Both the position numbers and the translations under genes were made by a program. From Paenibacillus farraposensis (GTDB taxonomy: Bacteria > Bacillota > Bacilli > Paenibacillales > Paenibacillaceae), in the NCBI RefSeq assembly GCF_020736845.1, contig NZ_JAFFQR010000079.1:109824-173823 (forward strand): a stretch of 64,000 nucleotides of DNA, given 5' to 3'. This document shows, one piece after another, positions 7,124 to 15,837 of the stretch (its first letter is position 1; every line of letters starts with the position of its first letter). Under the pieces are notes generated by a model. The model had not been told where the DNA came from. It worked only from the letters and a program-made list of their open reading frames with translations, and ran no database searches.

Positions 7124-9481
7124 ATGGATGCTCTGAAAAAAACGGAACGTCACGAATGGATCCTGGATGGCTTGGATTGTGCCAACTGCGCTCTAAAGAT
7201 TGAAAATGGAGTCAGTAAAATAGAAGGTGTCCTGGATTGCTCGGTTAATTTTGTTACCAAAACGTTGACGATGACCGCAAGCTCGGACGAAAAAGAAGAG
7301 ATTTTTCGCCAAACGGAACAAAAGGTTCACAAGCTGGAGCCTCATGTTCGGATGATTGTCAAAAATACACGGGGACGCTCGCGTGAAAACAGTCGAAATG
7401 AAGCTGACATCACCCAGGTATGCGCCACAGAAGATTGCGCTTGCGGTCATACCTATAGCCATGAAGCCCATGGCGAAGAAGCTCATGCGCACAGCGGGCA
7501 TGACCATGGCGAACATGTACATGGTGATCGTGATCATCATAGCTCCAGCCAGGCTCATGCTCATTCGCATGGAGATGACAGTCACGCCGGGCATACGCAT
7601 GATCACGGTGCGGAAGGTACACGCCGCATGATCGTCCGCTTGGCGGCCGGGGCTGTCATTGGGGCTGCTGCCTGGTGGTTGCCTGTGGAAGGTGTGGGCA
7701 AGCTGGTCCTGTTCTTACTGGCATACATCATCGTTGGCGGTGACGTGGTCCTGCAGGCTGCGCGCAGTTTGGTACGGGGAATGGCCTTTGATGAGTACTT
7801 CCTGATGACACTGGCTACGGTTGGCGCATTTGCGATTGGAGAATACCCCGAAGGCGTAGCCGTTATGTTCTTTTATCAAATCGGGGAGTTGTTCCAAGGC
7901 ATTGCCGTCAACCGTTCGCGCAAATCCATCAGTGATCTGATGAATATTCGACCAGACTATGCCAACCTCAAGACAGGTGACTCTGTACGGAGAGTTTCGC
8001 CAGAGGACGTGCGCATAGGTGAATTGATCGTAATTAAGCCAGGTGAGAAAATTCCGCTGGACGGTAAGGTTGTAGACGGTAAATCACATGTGGATACCTC
8101 GGCTTTGACAGGTGAATCTGTGCCTCGTACCGTTGAGCCCGGAAGCAGCGTGCTGAGTGGATTCGTGAATACGAGCGGACTTCTGACTGTGGAGGTCAGC
8201 AAGGAATTTGGCGAATCTACCGTCTCCAAAATTTTGGAGCTTGTACAAAACGCGAGCTCCAAAAAAGCGCCGACTGAAAAGTTTATCACCAAGTTTTCCA
8301 GATACTACACCCCTGTTGTGGTTATTGTCGCGCTGCTGCTGGCGGTCGTTCCGCCGCTTGTTGCACCAGGTGCGCAGTTTGCAGATTGGGTGTATCGTGC
8401 GCTCATTTTCCTCGTTATCTCTTGTCCATGTGCATTGGTGGTATCCATTCCGCTCGGCTTCTTTGGCGGAATCGGAGCAGCTTCACGTTCAGGTATCCTG
8501 ATCAAGGGCGGGAACTATCTTGAAGCTTTGAATGATGTGAAATACGCTGTATTTGATAAAACAGGTACGCTCACCAAAGGGGTCTTCCGCGTGACAGGGA
8601 TTTATCCCGCCGATGGTTTTACGAAGGCAAGCCTGCTGGAAACCGCTGCGTTGTCGGAGCTGCACTCCACGCATCCGATCGCGGCATCACTGCGTGAATC
8701 CTATGGCAAGGAGCTACAACCTGAACGGGTTCAGCAATATAGTGAAATATCCGGTCACGGGATCCAGGCACAGATTGATGGCCGTCTGGTGTTGGCCGGG
8801 AATGCGAAGCTGATGGAGCGGGAGCATGTTGCTTATAGCGCGGCGCAGCAGGCAGGAAACCTGGATGAAGGAACGGTCGTGCACGTAGCTGTGGATAGCG
8901 TGTATGCCGGATGTATTCTGATTTCGGATGAGGTCAAGGAGGATGCGGCCAAGACGATTGCTTCGCTGAAAAAGTTGGGTGTAGTGAAGACCATTATGCT
9001 TACGGGTGACAATCGGACGGTCGCAGAGGCCGTAGGACGCCAACTGGGCCTGGATGAAGTACGGTCAGAGCTGTTGCCTCAGCATAAAGCCGAAGCGATA
9101 GAGCAGCTGTCTGCAAGCAAGAAAACAGGCGACAAGGTTTTATTCGTGGGCGACGGAATCAATGATACCCCTGTGCTGGCGCTGGCGGACGTAGGTGTAG
9201 CAATGGGCGGTTTGGGTTCGGATGCTGCGATTGAGGCAGCAGATATCGTAATCATGAACGATGAACCCTCAAGATTGGTTACGGCGATTCATATCGCCAA
9301 GCGCACACGTCGTATCGTATGGCAAAATATTATATTTGCGTTAGGTGTCAAAGTGATATTCCTCACGCTCGGCGCGTTTGGGATTGCTACGATGTGGGAA
9401 GCTGTGTTTTCCGATGTAGGTGTAACACTGCTGGCCGTATTGAACGTAATGCGTGTATTGAAGGCCCGCTCTTACGAATAA
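7124..9481 (+). CDS. cadA: Zn/Cd/Pb-exporting P1B-type ATPase (CadA/ZntA family)
   Basis: A heavy-metal efflux ATPase of the cytoplasmic membrane, 785 residues. It has an N-terminal HMA domain with the metal motif CANC (C19, C22), a long His/Asp-rich linker (about residues 105-165) dense in HGDH-like repeats, the transport CPC motif near residue 434 (SCPCALVVS), the phosphorylated Asp in DKTGT (D478), HP at the ATP site (STHPIA), and the hinge GDGINDTP. CPC with this His-rich linker fits Zn(II)/Cd(II)/Pb(II) rather than copper. The start at 7124 follows GGAGG at 7110. An ArsR-type repressor is upstream and a dyad operator lies in the promoter region. Confidence 0.94.
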   Translation: MDALKKTERHEWILDGLDCANCALKIENGVSKIEGVLDCSVNFVTKTLTMTASSDEKEEIFRQTEQKVHKLEPHVRMIVKNTRGRSRENSRNEADITQVCATEDCACGHTYSHEAHGEEAHAHSGHDHGEHVHGDRDHHSSSQAHAHSHGDDSHAGHTHDHGAEGTRRMIVRLAAGAVIGAAAWWLPVEGVGKLVLFLLAYIIVGGDVVLQAARSLVRGMAFDEYFLMTLATVGAFAIGEYPEGVAVMFFYQIGELFQGIAVNRSRKSISDLMNIRPDYANLKTGDSVRRVSPEDVRIGELIVIKPGEKIPLDGKVVDGKSHVDTSALTGESVPRTVEPGSSVLSGFVNTSGLLTVEVSKEFGESTVSKILELVQNASSKKAPTEKFITKFSRYYTPVVVIVALLLAVVPPLVAPGAQFADWVYRALIFLVISCPCALVVSIPLGFFGGIGAASRSGILIKGGNYLEALNDVKYAVFDKTGTLTKGVFRVTGIYPADGFTKASLLETAALSELHSTHPIAASLRESYGKELQPERVQQYSEISGHGIQAQIDGRLVLAGNAKLMEREHVAYSAAQQAGNLDEGTVVHVAVDSVYAGCILISDEVKEDAAKTIASLKKLGVVKTIMLTGDNRTVAEAVGRQLGLDEVRSELLPQHKAEAIEQLSASKKTGDKVLFVGDGINDTPVLALADVGVAMGGLGSDAAIEAADIVIMNDEPSRLVTAIHIAKRTRRIVWQNIIFALGVKVIFLTLGAFGIATMWEAVFSDVGVTLLAVLNVMRVLKARSYE

Positions 9482-9809
9482 AACTTGCAAATATAAATGA
9501 GCACCCCGGACTAGCACTGGATGTATGACATCTTGTGAAATCCGGGGTGTATTTTTATGGTCAGGCTCATTTTGAATGGTGCTTGTTGTCAGCAGCAATA
9601 GAGGTCTCTGATGATGACTTCTGATCGATGTACAGAATGTATAAATGCTGGCTGCGCCTAATACGTTAAGATAGGGACTTTACGAGTAAGGTCCGTGTGG
9701 GATGTTTGACGAGTAATAGTAAGCGCTCTCTTTATGGGTGGTGTACTCGAGTTCGTGTGTGCCAACTTGCTGACGGAGGAAAGGATGGATTAGTAGCATG
9801 GAGGCTAAA
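9482..9809. other. Intergenic region with terminator and possible promoter
   Basis: The first part holds the terminator of the ATPase gene at 9501-9556. The remainder has no recognised gene. A TTGACG hexamer at 9706-9711, about 18 bases before CTTTAT, may drive the gene that starts at 9810. Confidence 0.5.
9501..9556 (+). terminator. Likely terminator after the Zn/Cd ATPase
   Basis: GCACCCCGGA (9501-9510) pairs with TCCGGGGTGT (9541-9550) across a 30-base loop and is followed by ATTTTTA. Confidence 0.65.
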
Positions 9810-11090
9810 ATGACGTATGTTTTCACAGAACTGTTGGGCAATAAAAACAGGCGGGAGGAGGCATTGCTGGCTGTGACACCGGAGTTGCTTGAGGAAATAA
9901 TGCTGAATAAGGATAACACCGATAGCAGGAAAGCGATAGATACACTGTTAAAATGGAGCGATGAATATAGTCATACACCGATACGCATTTATGGGGATGC
10001 TCCTGAACGTACGAATCGTTTAAGCACCAGGCCGGCATCTCTCCCGAATATAGAAAGCTTCGACGGCTACAGCCTTTTGCACGGCCCCTTGTCGCAGACG
10101 TCCAGTCGTATTGCGGAACTATGCTATGCCTATCTGGATGCTGCAGAGTCTGGACAGATGAATCCTGTCCCTAAGGGGAAGCCCAACTCCATCCCTATTC
10201 CGGGCTCCTGTGCATCAGACACGTACAAAACGTTTAATAGGGCGTCTGGCTTGTGTGAACATTTGTCCCGCAGAATCATTGGCCTGTTGGAAACGGAGTA
10301 TGAAGGCTTGTTCGAGTTTTTGAACGGCTTGCCGCTCAGTATAGCCCTGATCGAACAGACCAACGCAGTGGGCATCGGCAGCCTGCAGGATATGCAATTG
10401 GAAGCATTGCTGCGTGCGGCATTGCGAAGCATTCGCCAGGGAGGAGAGCCTCGTCTGGAGATTTTGGTGCGCAATCCGGCTGACGTTAACCAATTCCGGG
10501 CAACCCGGGACTGGATTGACAGTGTTGCGGAGCAAACCTTATGTGGACGTCTGCGCTGTATTCCGTATCGGGTAGGCGTTTTGTTGACGATAGGCATGTC
10601 CATGACGACTGACGAAAGCCAACCACGGAATGGACAGCATGGACATTCCGGGGAGCACGCCAGTGTCAATCATATGCCGGAAGTGAACGCACAGCAGATC
10701 AAGCAGGCGTCTCAAGCGGTGGATATGGCACGCTTTGCTGATACGATAATTTTGGAGGTCGCTTCGATTGTATCCGCTAACCGTGAGGCCAAGGAGCGGT
10801 TATATCCGGCTTGTGCGAATGAACACAGGAACGGGGCTGCTGCGCTCACAGACATAACAGAGGCTATTCGGGGTGTAAAGCCTGAGCTTCCGATTTGGCT
10901 GGCGTTAGATGAAATTCATCCGACTCTGGAGGGGGCTGCAATCTGGGGAAACGAGCTGACGGGAATCATCTGTCCGGATGAAGCCGTTCCGGCTGCACGC
11001 ATAGGAACTGCGCGTTATGGAATTCTGCAGCACTCGGAGCAGCATTCATCGGACGCTTTGCACAAACACGCACAGCAATTTCCACAGTAG
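9810..11090 (+). CDS. Divergent orphan protein resembling the C-terminal TIM barrel of PEP-utilizing enzymes
   Basis: A 426-residue protein not assigned to a known function. Residues about 145-245 follow the order of the pyruvate phosphate dikinase/PEP-utilizer C-terminal domain: EYEGLF..LNGLPLSIALIE in place of the region ending in LLDPPLHEFLP, Q.EAL..A...... and EILVRNPADVNQFRATRDWI in place of the EIMIPLV...E block, then YRVGVLLTIG in place of the VGTMIE strand. The catalytic PPLHEFLP and NDLTQ motifs are not conserved and no phosphohistidine domain is present, so it is probably not a working dikinase. The ATG at 9810 is chosen for GGAGG at 9800-9804, and 9798 is an alternative. It lies between two metal ATPases. 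Confidence 0.6.
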   Translation: MTYVFTELLGNKNRREEALLAVTPELLEEIMLNKDNTDSRKAIDTLLKWSDEYSHTPIRIYGDAPERTNRLSTRPASLPNIESFDGYSLLHGPLSQTSSRIAELCYAYLDAAESGQMNPVPKGKPNSIPIPGSCASDTYKTFNRASGLCEHLSRRIIGLLETEYEGLFEFLNGLPLSIALIEQTNAVGIGSLQDMQLEALLRAALRSIRQGGEPRLEILVRNPADVNQFRATRDWIDSVAEQTLCGRLRCIPYRVGVLLTIGMSMTTDESQPRNGQHGHSGEHASVNHMPEVNAQQIKQASQAVDMARFADTIILEVASIVSANREAKERLYPACANEHRNGAAALTDITEAIRGVKPELPIWLALDEIHPTLEGAAIWGNELTGIICPDEAVPAARIGTARYGILQHSEQHSSDALHKHAQQFPQ

Positions 11091-11143
11091 TGCCAAAGCT
11101 CGAGGGTAACAAAATTCAAATGCGGACTGCTGTAAAATCAAAG

Positions 11144-11175
11144 GGTGCCTGCGTTGTCTACGTGGGCGCCTTTTT
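11144..11175 (+). terminator. Intrinsic terminator after the PPDK-like gene
   Basis: GGTGCC... pairs with GGCGCC, forming a GC-rich stem from 11144 to 11170 followed by five T residues. Confidence 0.75.
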
Positions 11176-11263
11176 AATTTGGGGCTTTGCGGGTTTACAA
11201 TCAGAAAAAGAGGATATATAATAAAACAAAAGTTTCATTCAGCCAAAATAATTGTATTAATGC

Positions 11264-11282
11264 AAAAATGATTATCATTCTC
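11264..11282 (+). promoter_or_regulatory. Fur/PerR-like box upstream of pfeT
   Basis: The 19-mer AAAAATGATTATCATTCTC matches the Fur consensus GATAATGATAATCATTATC at 15 of 19 positions. It lies 122 bases before the ATPase start. B. subtilis pfeT is known to respond to PerR and Fur. Confidence 0.65.
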
Positions 11283-11290
11283 ATTACTAA

Positions 11291-11323
11291 ACATGCTGCT
11301 TCGGGCTTTCCGAAGCAGCATGT
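11291..11323 (+). terminator. Perfect 14-bp hairpin between the Fur-like box and pfeT
   Basis: ACATGCTGCTTCGG and CCGAAGCAGCATGT pair perfectly around a 5-base loop, followed by a weak T tract (GCTATTTTA). It may be a terminator or attenuator in the pfeT leader, since it lies downstream of the Fur-like box and upstream of the gene. Confidence 0.6.
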
Positions 11324-11343
11324 GCTATTTTAGGGACCTTAAC

Positions 11344-11359
11344 AATGGATATCATTCTC
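11344..11359 (+). promoter_or_regulatory. Second, weaker Fur-like box in the pfeT leader
   Basis: AATGGATATCATTCTC matches 12 of 16 bases of the core Fur consensus and shares ATCATTCTCA with the first box. It is 45 bases from the start codon. Confidence 0.4.
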
Positions 11360-11403
11360 AATGAGGTGCAGGTACAAAGAACAAATACGGAAAGGAAAGT
11401 GAC

Positions 11404-13389
11404 ATGATGCAAGCTGTTCAACAACTTCAAGAGACCTTATCTGCTTCTGCTCAGATACGTTCAAAAAGCAGCGGGAGCGGGCGGCCTGGTCCAAATCGCA
11501 AACCGCAGTTTCAACTGAAAAGCATGCTAAAAAACAAGGAGATGCAGGCTGCTCTAGGCAGCGGAATGCTGATGCTGATGGCATGGGGCATTTCGAATTG
11601 GTCGCAATGGTTATCGGTCATCCTGTATGTGGTGTCCTATGCCCTTGGGGGATGGTCCAAGGCCAGGGAAGGGATAGAAACCCTGATCCGTGAGCGTGAT
11701 CTGGATGTTAATCTGCTCATGATTGCAGCATCCCTGGGGGCTGCGACGATTGGCTATTGGAATGAAGGAGCCATGCTGATATTCATTTTTGCACTCAGCG
11801 GGGCGCTGGAGAGCTATACCACTGAGCGCAGCAGCAAGGATATTTCCGAGCTCATGGCGTTGAAGCCGGAGACGGCCTTGCGTTTGTCACGCGAAGGGAC
11901 CGAAACCGTCGGCATTGAGCAGCTGCTGCCGGGAGATCTGCTTCTGGTGAAGCCGGGTGAACTGATTCCGGCGGACGGCCGAATTTCCAAGGGCGTTTCG
12001 GCAGTGAATCAGGCATCCATTACCGGTGAATCCCTGCCGGTGAATAAGGTAGCGGGTGACGAGGTATATGCGGGTACCATTAATGGGGAAGGCGTGTTGT
12101 ACGTAGAGGTAAGCCAGTCCTCGGAAAATACTTTATTTTCGAAAATCATTCGCATGGTCGAAGAAGCCCAGACCGAAGTTCCCGATTCCCAGCGGTTTAT
12201 CAAAACGTTTGAGTCCGTGTATGCCCGAATTGTGGTGGTTGTCACATTGATCGTCATTGCAGGTGCGCCCATTGCATTAGGCTGGACGTGGGCAGCGGCA
12301 TTTTACAAGGCAATGGTGTTCCTCGTCGTGGCTTCACCATGCGCCCTCGTGTCATCGATTATGCCGGTGATGCTGTCGGCCATTTCCAACCGTGCCCGCC
12401 GGGGCATCCTGTTTAAAGGCGGCGCGCACGTGGAAAATATGGCATTGACCGCTGTGGTCGCTTTTGACAAAACAGGCACGCTAACGATGGGATCGCCTGT
12501 CGTAACTGACTGGATTGCTGCCGCAGACTACGATGCCGACGCGCTTTTGCACGTTGTTGCAACGATCGAAAGCTATTCCTTGCATCCGCTGGCCCGTGCG
12601 ATTGTAGCCAAAGCTGAAGCTGAGCTGGGCCAAAAGGAGCTTCTTGCCGCCGATCAAGTGCAAGCAATCACCGGATGGGGAATGGAGGGCATCATCGGCG
12701 GAGTGAAGTGGAAAATCGGTCGTACAGATATGCTGGATGGATCAGGCACTCTGGCAGACACCAAATGGATAGAGCTGCGGGCCCGCCTCGAGGCCGAGGG
12801 CAAAACTGTATCCATCATTCTGGCGGATGAGCGGATTGCCGGAATGCTGGCGCTGCGTGACGAGCTGCGTCCACAGGCGCAGGAGGCCGTGAAACGCCTG
12901 CAAGTGCAGGGTATCCGGGTCGTCATGCTAACCGGAGACCGGCCGGAGACGGCTGCTGTAATCGCGAAACAGGCGGGAGTTGACGCCGTGTATGCCGGCC
13001 TGCTGCCGGAGGACAAAGTCAGCCACATTCGCATGCTGCGGAAGCAGCACGGACATGTCGTCATGGTCGGCGACGGTGTGAATGATGCTCCCGCATTGAC
13101 GGCAGCAACCGTCGGGCTGGGCATGGGAATGAACGGCAGCGGGGCAGCGCTGGAGGTGGCGGATGTCGTGCTGATGAACGACGGGATCGAGGAAATCGCT
13201 CCGACGATAGCTCTGGCCCGCAAGGCGCAGCGGGTAGTCAAGCAGAACATGCTTTTCGCCGTAAGTGTCATTCTCCTGCTGGTCATCAGCAATTTTGCGC
13301 AAGATATCGCTCTGCCATTCGGTGTCATTGGCCATGAAGGCAGCACATTGCTCGTTATTTTAAACGGCTTGCGCTTGTTGCGGTCATAA
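11404..13389 (+). CDS. pfeT: P1B-4-type metal efflux ATPase, probably Fe(II) (PfeT/ZosA)
   Basis: A 661-residue P-type ATPase without an HMA domain. In TM helix 4 the transport motif is SPC (S311-P312-C313) instead of CPC, and the last helix has HEGST followed by NGLRLL (H644). Both are signatures of the P1B-4 group (PfeT, CtpD, CoaT). TGES, DKTGT (D355), HP (SLHPLA) and GDGVNDAP are intact. B. subtilis PfeT exports Fe(II) under PerR/Fur control, and Fur/PerR-like boxes precede this gene, which supports iron over cobalt or zinc. The start has a GGAAAGGAAAG site upstream, and the neighbouring ATG at 11407 is possible. Confidence 0.85.
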   Translation: MMQAVQQLQETLSASAQIRSKSSGSGRPGPNRKPQFQLKSMLKNKEMQAALGSGMLMLMAWGISNWSQWLSVILYVVSYALGGWSKAREGIETLIRERDLDVNLLMIAASLGAATIGYWNEGAMLIFIFALSGALESYTTERSSKDISELMALKPETALRLSREGTETVGIEQLLPGDLLLVKPGELIPADGRISKGVSAVNQASITGESLPVNKVAGDEVYAGTINGEGVLYVEVSQSSENTLFSKIIRMVEEAQTEVPDSQRFIKTFESVYARIVVVVTLIVIAGAPIALGWTWAAAFYKAMVFLVVASPCALVSSIMPVMLSAISNRARRGILFKGGAHVENMALTAVVAFDKTGTLTMGSPVVTDWIAAADYDADALLHVVATIESYSLHPLARAIVAKAEAELGQKELLAADQVQAITGWGMEGIIGGVKWKIGRTDMLDGSGTLADTKWIELRARLEAEGKTVSIILADERIAGMLALRDELRPQAQEAVKRLQVQGIRVVMLTGDRPETAAVIAKQAGVDAVYAGLLPEDKVSHIRMLRKQHGHVVMVGDGVNDAPALTAATVGLGMGMNGSGAALEVADVVLMNDGIEEIAPTIALARKAQRVVKQNMLFAVSVILLLVISNFAQDIALPFGVIGHEGSTLLVILNGLRLLRS

Positions 13390-13423
13390 GCGTAATCCAA
13401 TCACAAACTTACAAAACAGACAA

Positions 13424-13470
13424 GAGCATTCATCCCTTTAAAGTTCAGGAGGGCGAATGCTCCTTTTTTT
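13424..13470 (+). terminator. Intrinsic terminator after pfeT
   Basis: GAGCATTC (13424-13431) pairs with GAATGCTC (13455-13462), followed by a seven-T run. Confidence 0.8.
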
Positions 13471-13538
13471 GCAGTGCCAGCCTATCTTGTGCACAAAGTA
13501 AGTCCATTTCATGTATCTAGCTCACCAGTACCGAACGC

Positions 13539-15062
13539 CTATCTTCGACGCGGTGTGGAGCGCCGCAAGAACAGGGAGAAGAGGAGTCCCGCTAACGCAA
13601 TTCCTGTAGCGATGATGAAGGCATCATTGATGCCATGGATCGTCGATTCCGTAACAGCACTTCGGTATACCTGCTGTAGTGCCAGCGCAGAGCCGGTTTC
13701 CGGCGAAACGCCAGCCGCTTGCGCGAGGGTTTGTCCCAGTTGTGCCATCCCTTCCGTAACCGAGGCATTGGCTGTGGTAGCTACATTCGCATAGTCCGCC
13801 AAGTGAATCGTAGTCCGGCTGCTCATTACGGTAATGAGCCAGGCGGTACCGATGGAGCCGGCAATTTGCCTCGCCGTATTGGACATGGCTGTACCGTGGC
13901 TGCCAAGATGAGGAGGCAACTGGTTAAGTCCTTCCGTCTGTACGGACATCATCAGCAACGACATGCCAAAGCTGCGAATCGTATAAATGAGCATAATGTG
14001 TCCGTAGGTGGTGGCATCAGTCAGCAGGCTGAATTCCCATGTTGTCACGGCTGTAATGATCAGTCCGACAATGGCCAACGGCCTCGCGCCCATACGATCG
14101 AAAATCGCCCCTGAGATCGGAGACATCACCCCCATCAGCAATGCGCCCGGCAACAGCAGCAGACCGGACTGCAGTGGTGTAAAACCGCGTATATTTTGTA
14201 AATAAATCGGCAGAAGCAGCATCCCGCCGAACATCGTCATATTGACGGTAGCCCCCACCAGCGTAGATACCGTGAAAATGTCATACTTAAACACCCGGAA
14301 TTCCAGCATGGGCTCTAACATGTTTAGCTCGCGTACAACGAAAAATACAATAAATACAACCCCGACAGCCAGTGAGAGTATGACAGTATTGCTGCTCCAT
14401 CCCTTGTCTCCGGCGGAACTAAAGCCGTACAACAGCAGGCCGAAGCCCAGCGTGGAGAAAATGGTTCCCATCAGGTCAAAATGCGGCTTCGTCAGCTTGG
14501 ACACATTTTTAAGCCACCGTACGGCGAACAGGATATCGATGACCGCGAGCGGAATAACCAGCAAAAATAGCAGTCTCCAGCTATAATGCTCTACGATCCA
14601 GCCGGATAAGGTCGGTCCGACCGCTGGGGCAAACATCATGGCGATCCCCATCGTACCCATAGCGGCCCCCCGTTTCTCTGGAGGGAACACCGTAAGGAAC
14701 ACGTTCATGACTAAAGGCATAATAATGCCCGCTCCGCTAGCCTGAATGACACGTCCAATCAGCATAGGTGCAAAGCCGGTGCTGGCAGCGCAGACGACCG
14801 ATCCGGTGGTGAACAGCCCCATCGCGGAGATAAATAGCGCGCGTGTTCCGAAGGATTCAATCAAAAAAGCGGTGATGGGAATCAGAATTCCGTTGGTCAG
14901 CATATACCCGGTGGAAAGCCACTGAACGGTAGTAGCAGACACATTAAAATCATTCATCAGGTGTGGAATAGCCACGTTAAGCAGCGTTTGGTTTAAAATA
15001 GAAATGAAGGCGCCCAGCAACAGTACGGACAGAATGCGCCCGACGGACATTTTTTGATCCAT
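13539..15062 (-). CDS. MFS drug transporter, DHA2/EmrB family (14 TM)
   Basis: A proton-driven multidrug exporter of 507 residues. The first helix carries LNQTLLNVAIPHLMNDF, a DHA2 hallmark, followed by WLSTGYMLTNGILIPITAFL. The loop 2-3 area reads FGTRALF and motif C is GPTLSGWIVEHYSWRLLF. A shorter-than-usual C-terminus ends in an Arg-rich tail. The AGGAGGATGTC site fixes the ATG. It lies 9 bases after the HlyD-type adaptor gene, forming an EmrA-EmrB-like two-gene operon. The substrate cannot be read from the sequence, and no dedicated regulator lies next to the pair. Confidence 0.92.
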   Translation of the reverse strand: MDQKMSVGRILSVLLLGAFISILNQTLLNVAIPHLMNDFNVSATTVQWLSTGYMLTNGILIPITAFLIESFGTRALFISAMGLFTTGSVVCAASTGFAPMLIGRVIQASGAGIIMPLVMNVFLTVFPPEKRGAAMGTMGIAMMFAPAVGPTLSGWIVEHYSWRLLFLLVIPLAVIDILFAVRWLKNVSKLTKPHFDLMGTIFSTLGFGLLLYGFSSAGDKGWSSNTVILSLAVGVVFIVFFVVRELNMLEPMLEFRVFKYDIFTVSTLVGATVNMTMFGGMLLLPIYLQNIRGFTPLQSGLLLLPGALLMGVMSPISGAIFDRMGARPLAIVGLIITAVTTWEFSLLTDATTYGHIMLIYTIRSFGMSLLMMSVQTEGLNQLPPHLGSHGTAMSNTARQIAGSIGTAWLITVMSSRTTIHLADYANVATTANASVTEGMAQLGQTLAQAAGVSPETGSALALQQVYRSAVTESTIHGINDAFIIATGIALAGLLFSLFLRRSTPRRR

Positions 15063-15071
15063 GACATCCTC

Positions 15072-15707
15072 CTACTTGTGAACTCTGATGGTTGCACTCA
15101 TCCCCGGGATAATACCCAGCCCTTTATAGCCTTGAATAGATATTTGAACAGGCACAACCTGCGTCACCTTGGTATAGTTGGCCGTCGTGTTGGAAGTGGG
15201 CAGCAGTGAAAAGGTCGCAGCTGTCGCCAGACCGATCTTATCAAGCTTGCCGGTCAAGGACGTATCCGGGTATGCATCAATATATACGTCCACTGATTGT
15301 CCTACCTGAAGATCCTTTACAGCCGTTTCGTCTATATTGGCAGTAATCCATAAATTGTTGAGATCAAAAGCCTTTGCCAGAGGCGTACCAGCCCCAACAA
15401 TCGAATTGTTCACTGCCGATTGCTGTACGATGGTGCCGTCAGTTGGTATGGTCAGGCTAATCCGGCTTCCGCCTCCCTCTACCGTGCCGAGGACGCTTCC
15501 GGCGGTGTAGGTTTTGCCAACCTCGGCATTCCAGCCTGTGAGCTTTCCCGCCCCTGGAGAGGCAACGGTCACTGCTTGTCCGCTCACTTGGGCATTGTCG
15601 GTTTTTATGTAGCTGGCGGATTGGTTGTAGTAATAAGCGGCGGCTCCGCCTCCTGCCAGAATAATGATAATAACTAGCAGGTTGACTAATATGGCGCGTG
15701 AATTCAT
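15072..15707 (-). CDS. HlyD/EmrA-family adaptor subunit of the efflux pump
   Basis: A membrane-anchored adaptor of 211 residues with one N-terminal TM helix, a lipoyl-like half (IKTDNAQVSGQAVTVASPG, then KLTGWNAEVGKTYTAG) and a beta-barrel segment (NLWITANIDETAVKDLQVGQ...VDVYIDAYPD). It is short because the coiled-coil hairpin between the lipoyl halves is nearly absent, which fits a single-membrane Gram-positive. The second ATG (15707) is preferred since GGAGG is then 7 bases away, whereas the first ATG leaves one base. Confidence 0.88.
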   Translation of the reverse strand: MNSRAILVNLLVIIIILAGGGAAAYYYNQSASYIKTDNAQVSGQAVTVASPGAGKLTGWNAEVGKTYTAGSVLGTVEGGGSRISLTIPTDGTIVQQSAVNNSIVGAGTPLAKAFDLNNLWITANIDETAVKDLQVGQSVDVYIDAYPDTSLTGKLDKIGLATAATFSLLPTSNTTANYTKVTQVVPVQISIQGYKGLGIIPGMSATIRVHK

Positions 15708-15837
15708 GTTCATGCCTCCCTAGTTCTTGGATTTTTAAAGTATGCGCTATACGTTTCATAATATTCAGATGGATTCTGGGAAAGGATAAAAGCGCATGCG
15801 GCAAGGATGATTTTGCAGACAAAGGATGATGCGCACA

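Noticed and set aside
9611..9661. A 16-codon Cys-containing peptide (MMTSDRCTECINAGCA)
   Set aside because: The ribosome binding site is poor, the frame is very short, and there is nothing to distinguish it from chance.
12654..13400. A 248-codon minus-strand frame opposite pfeT
   Set aside because: It is an antisense shadow with Ser/Ala/Arg-rich composition typical of the complement of a GC-rich coding strand.
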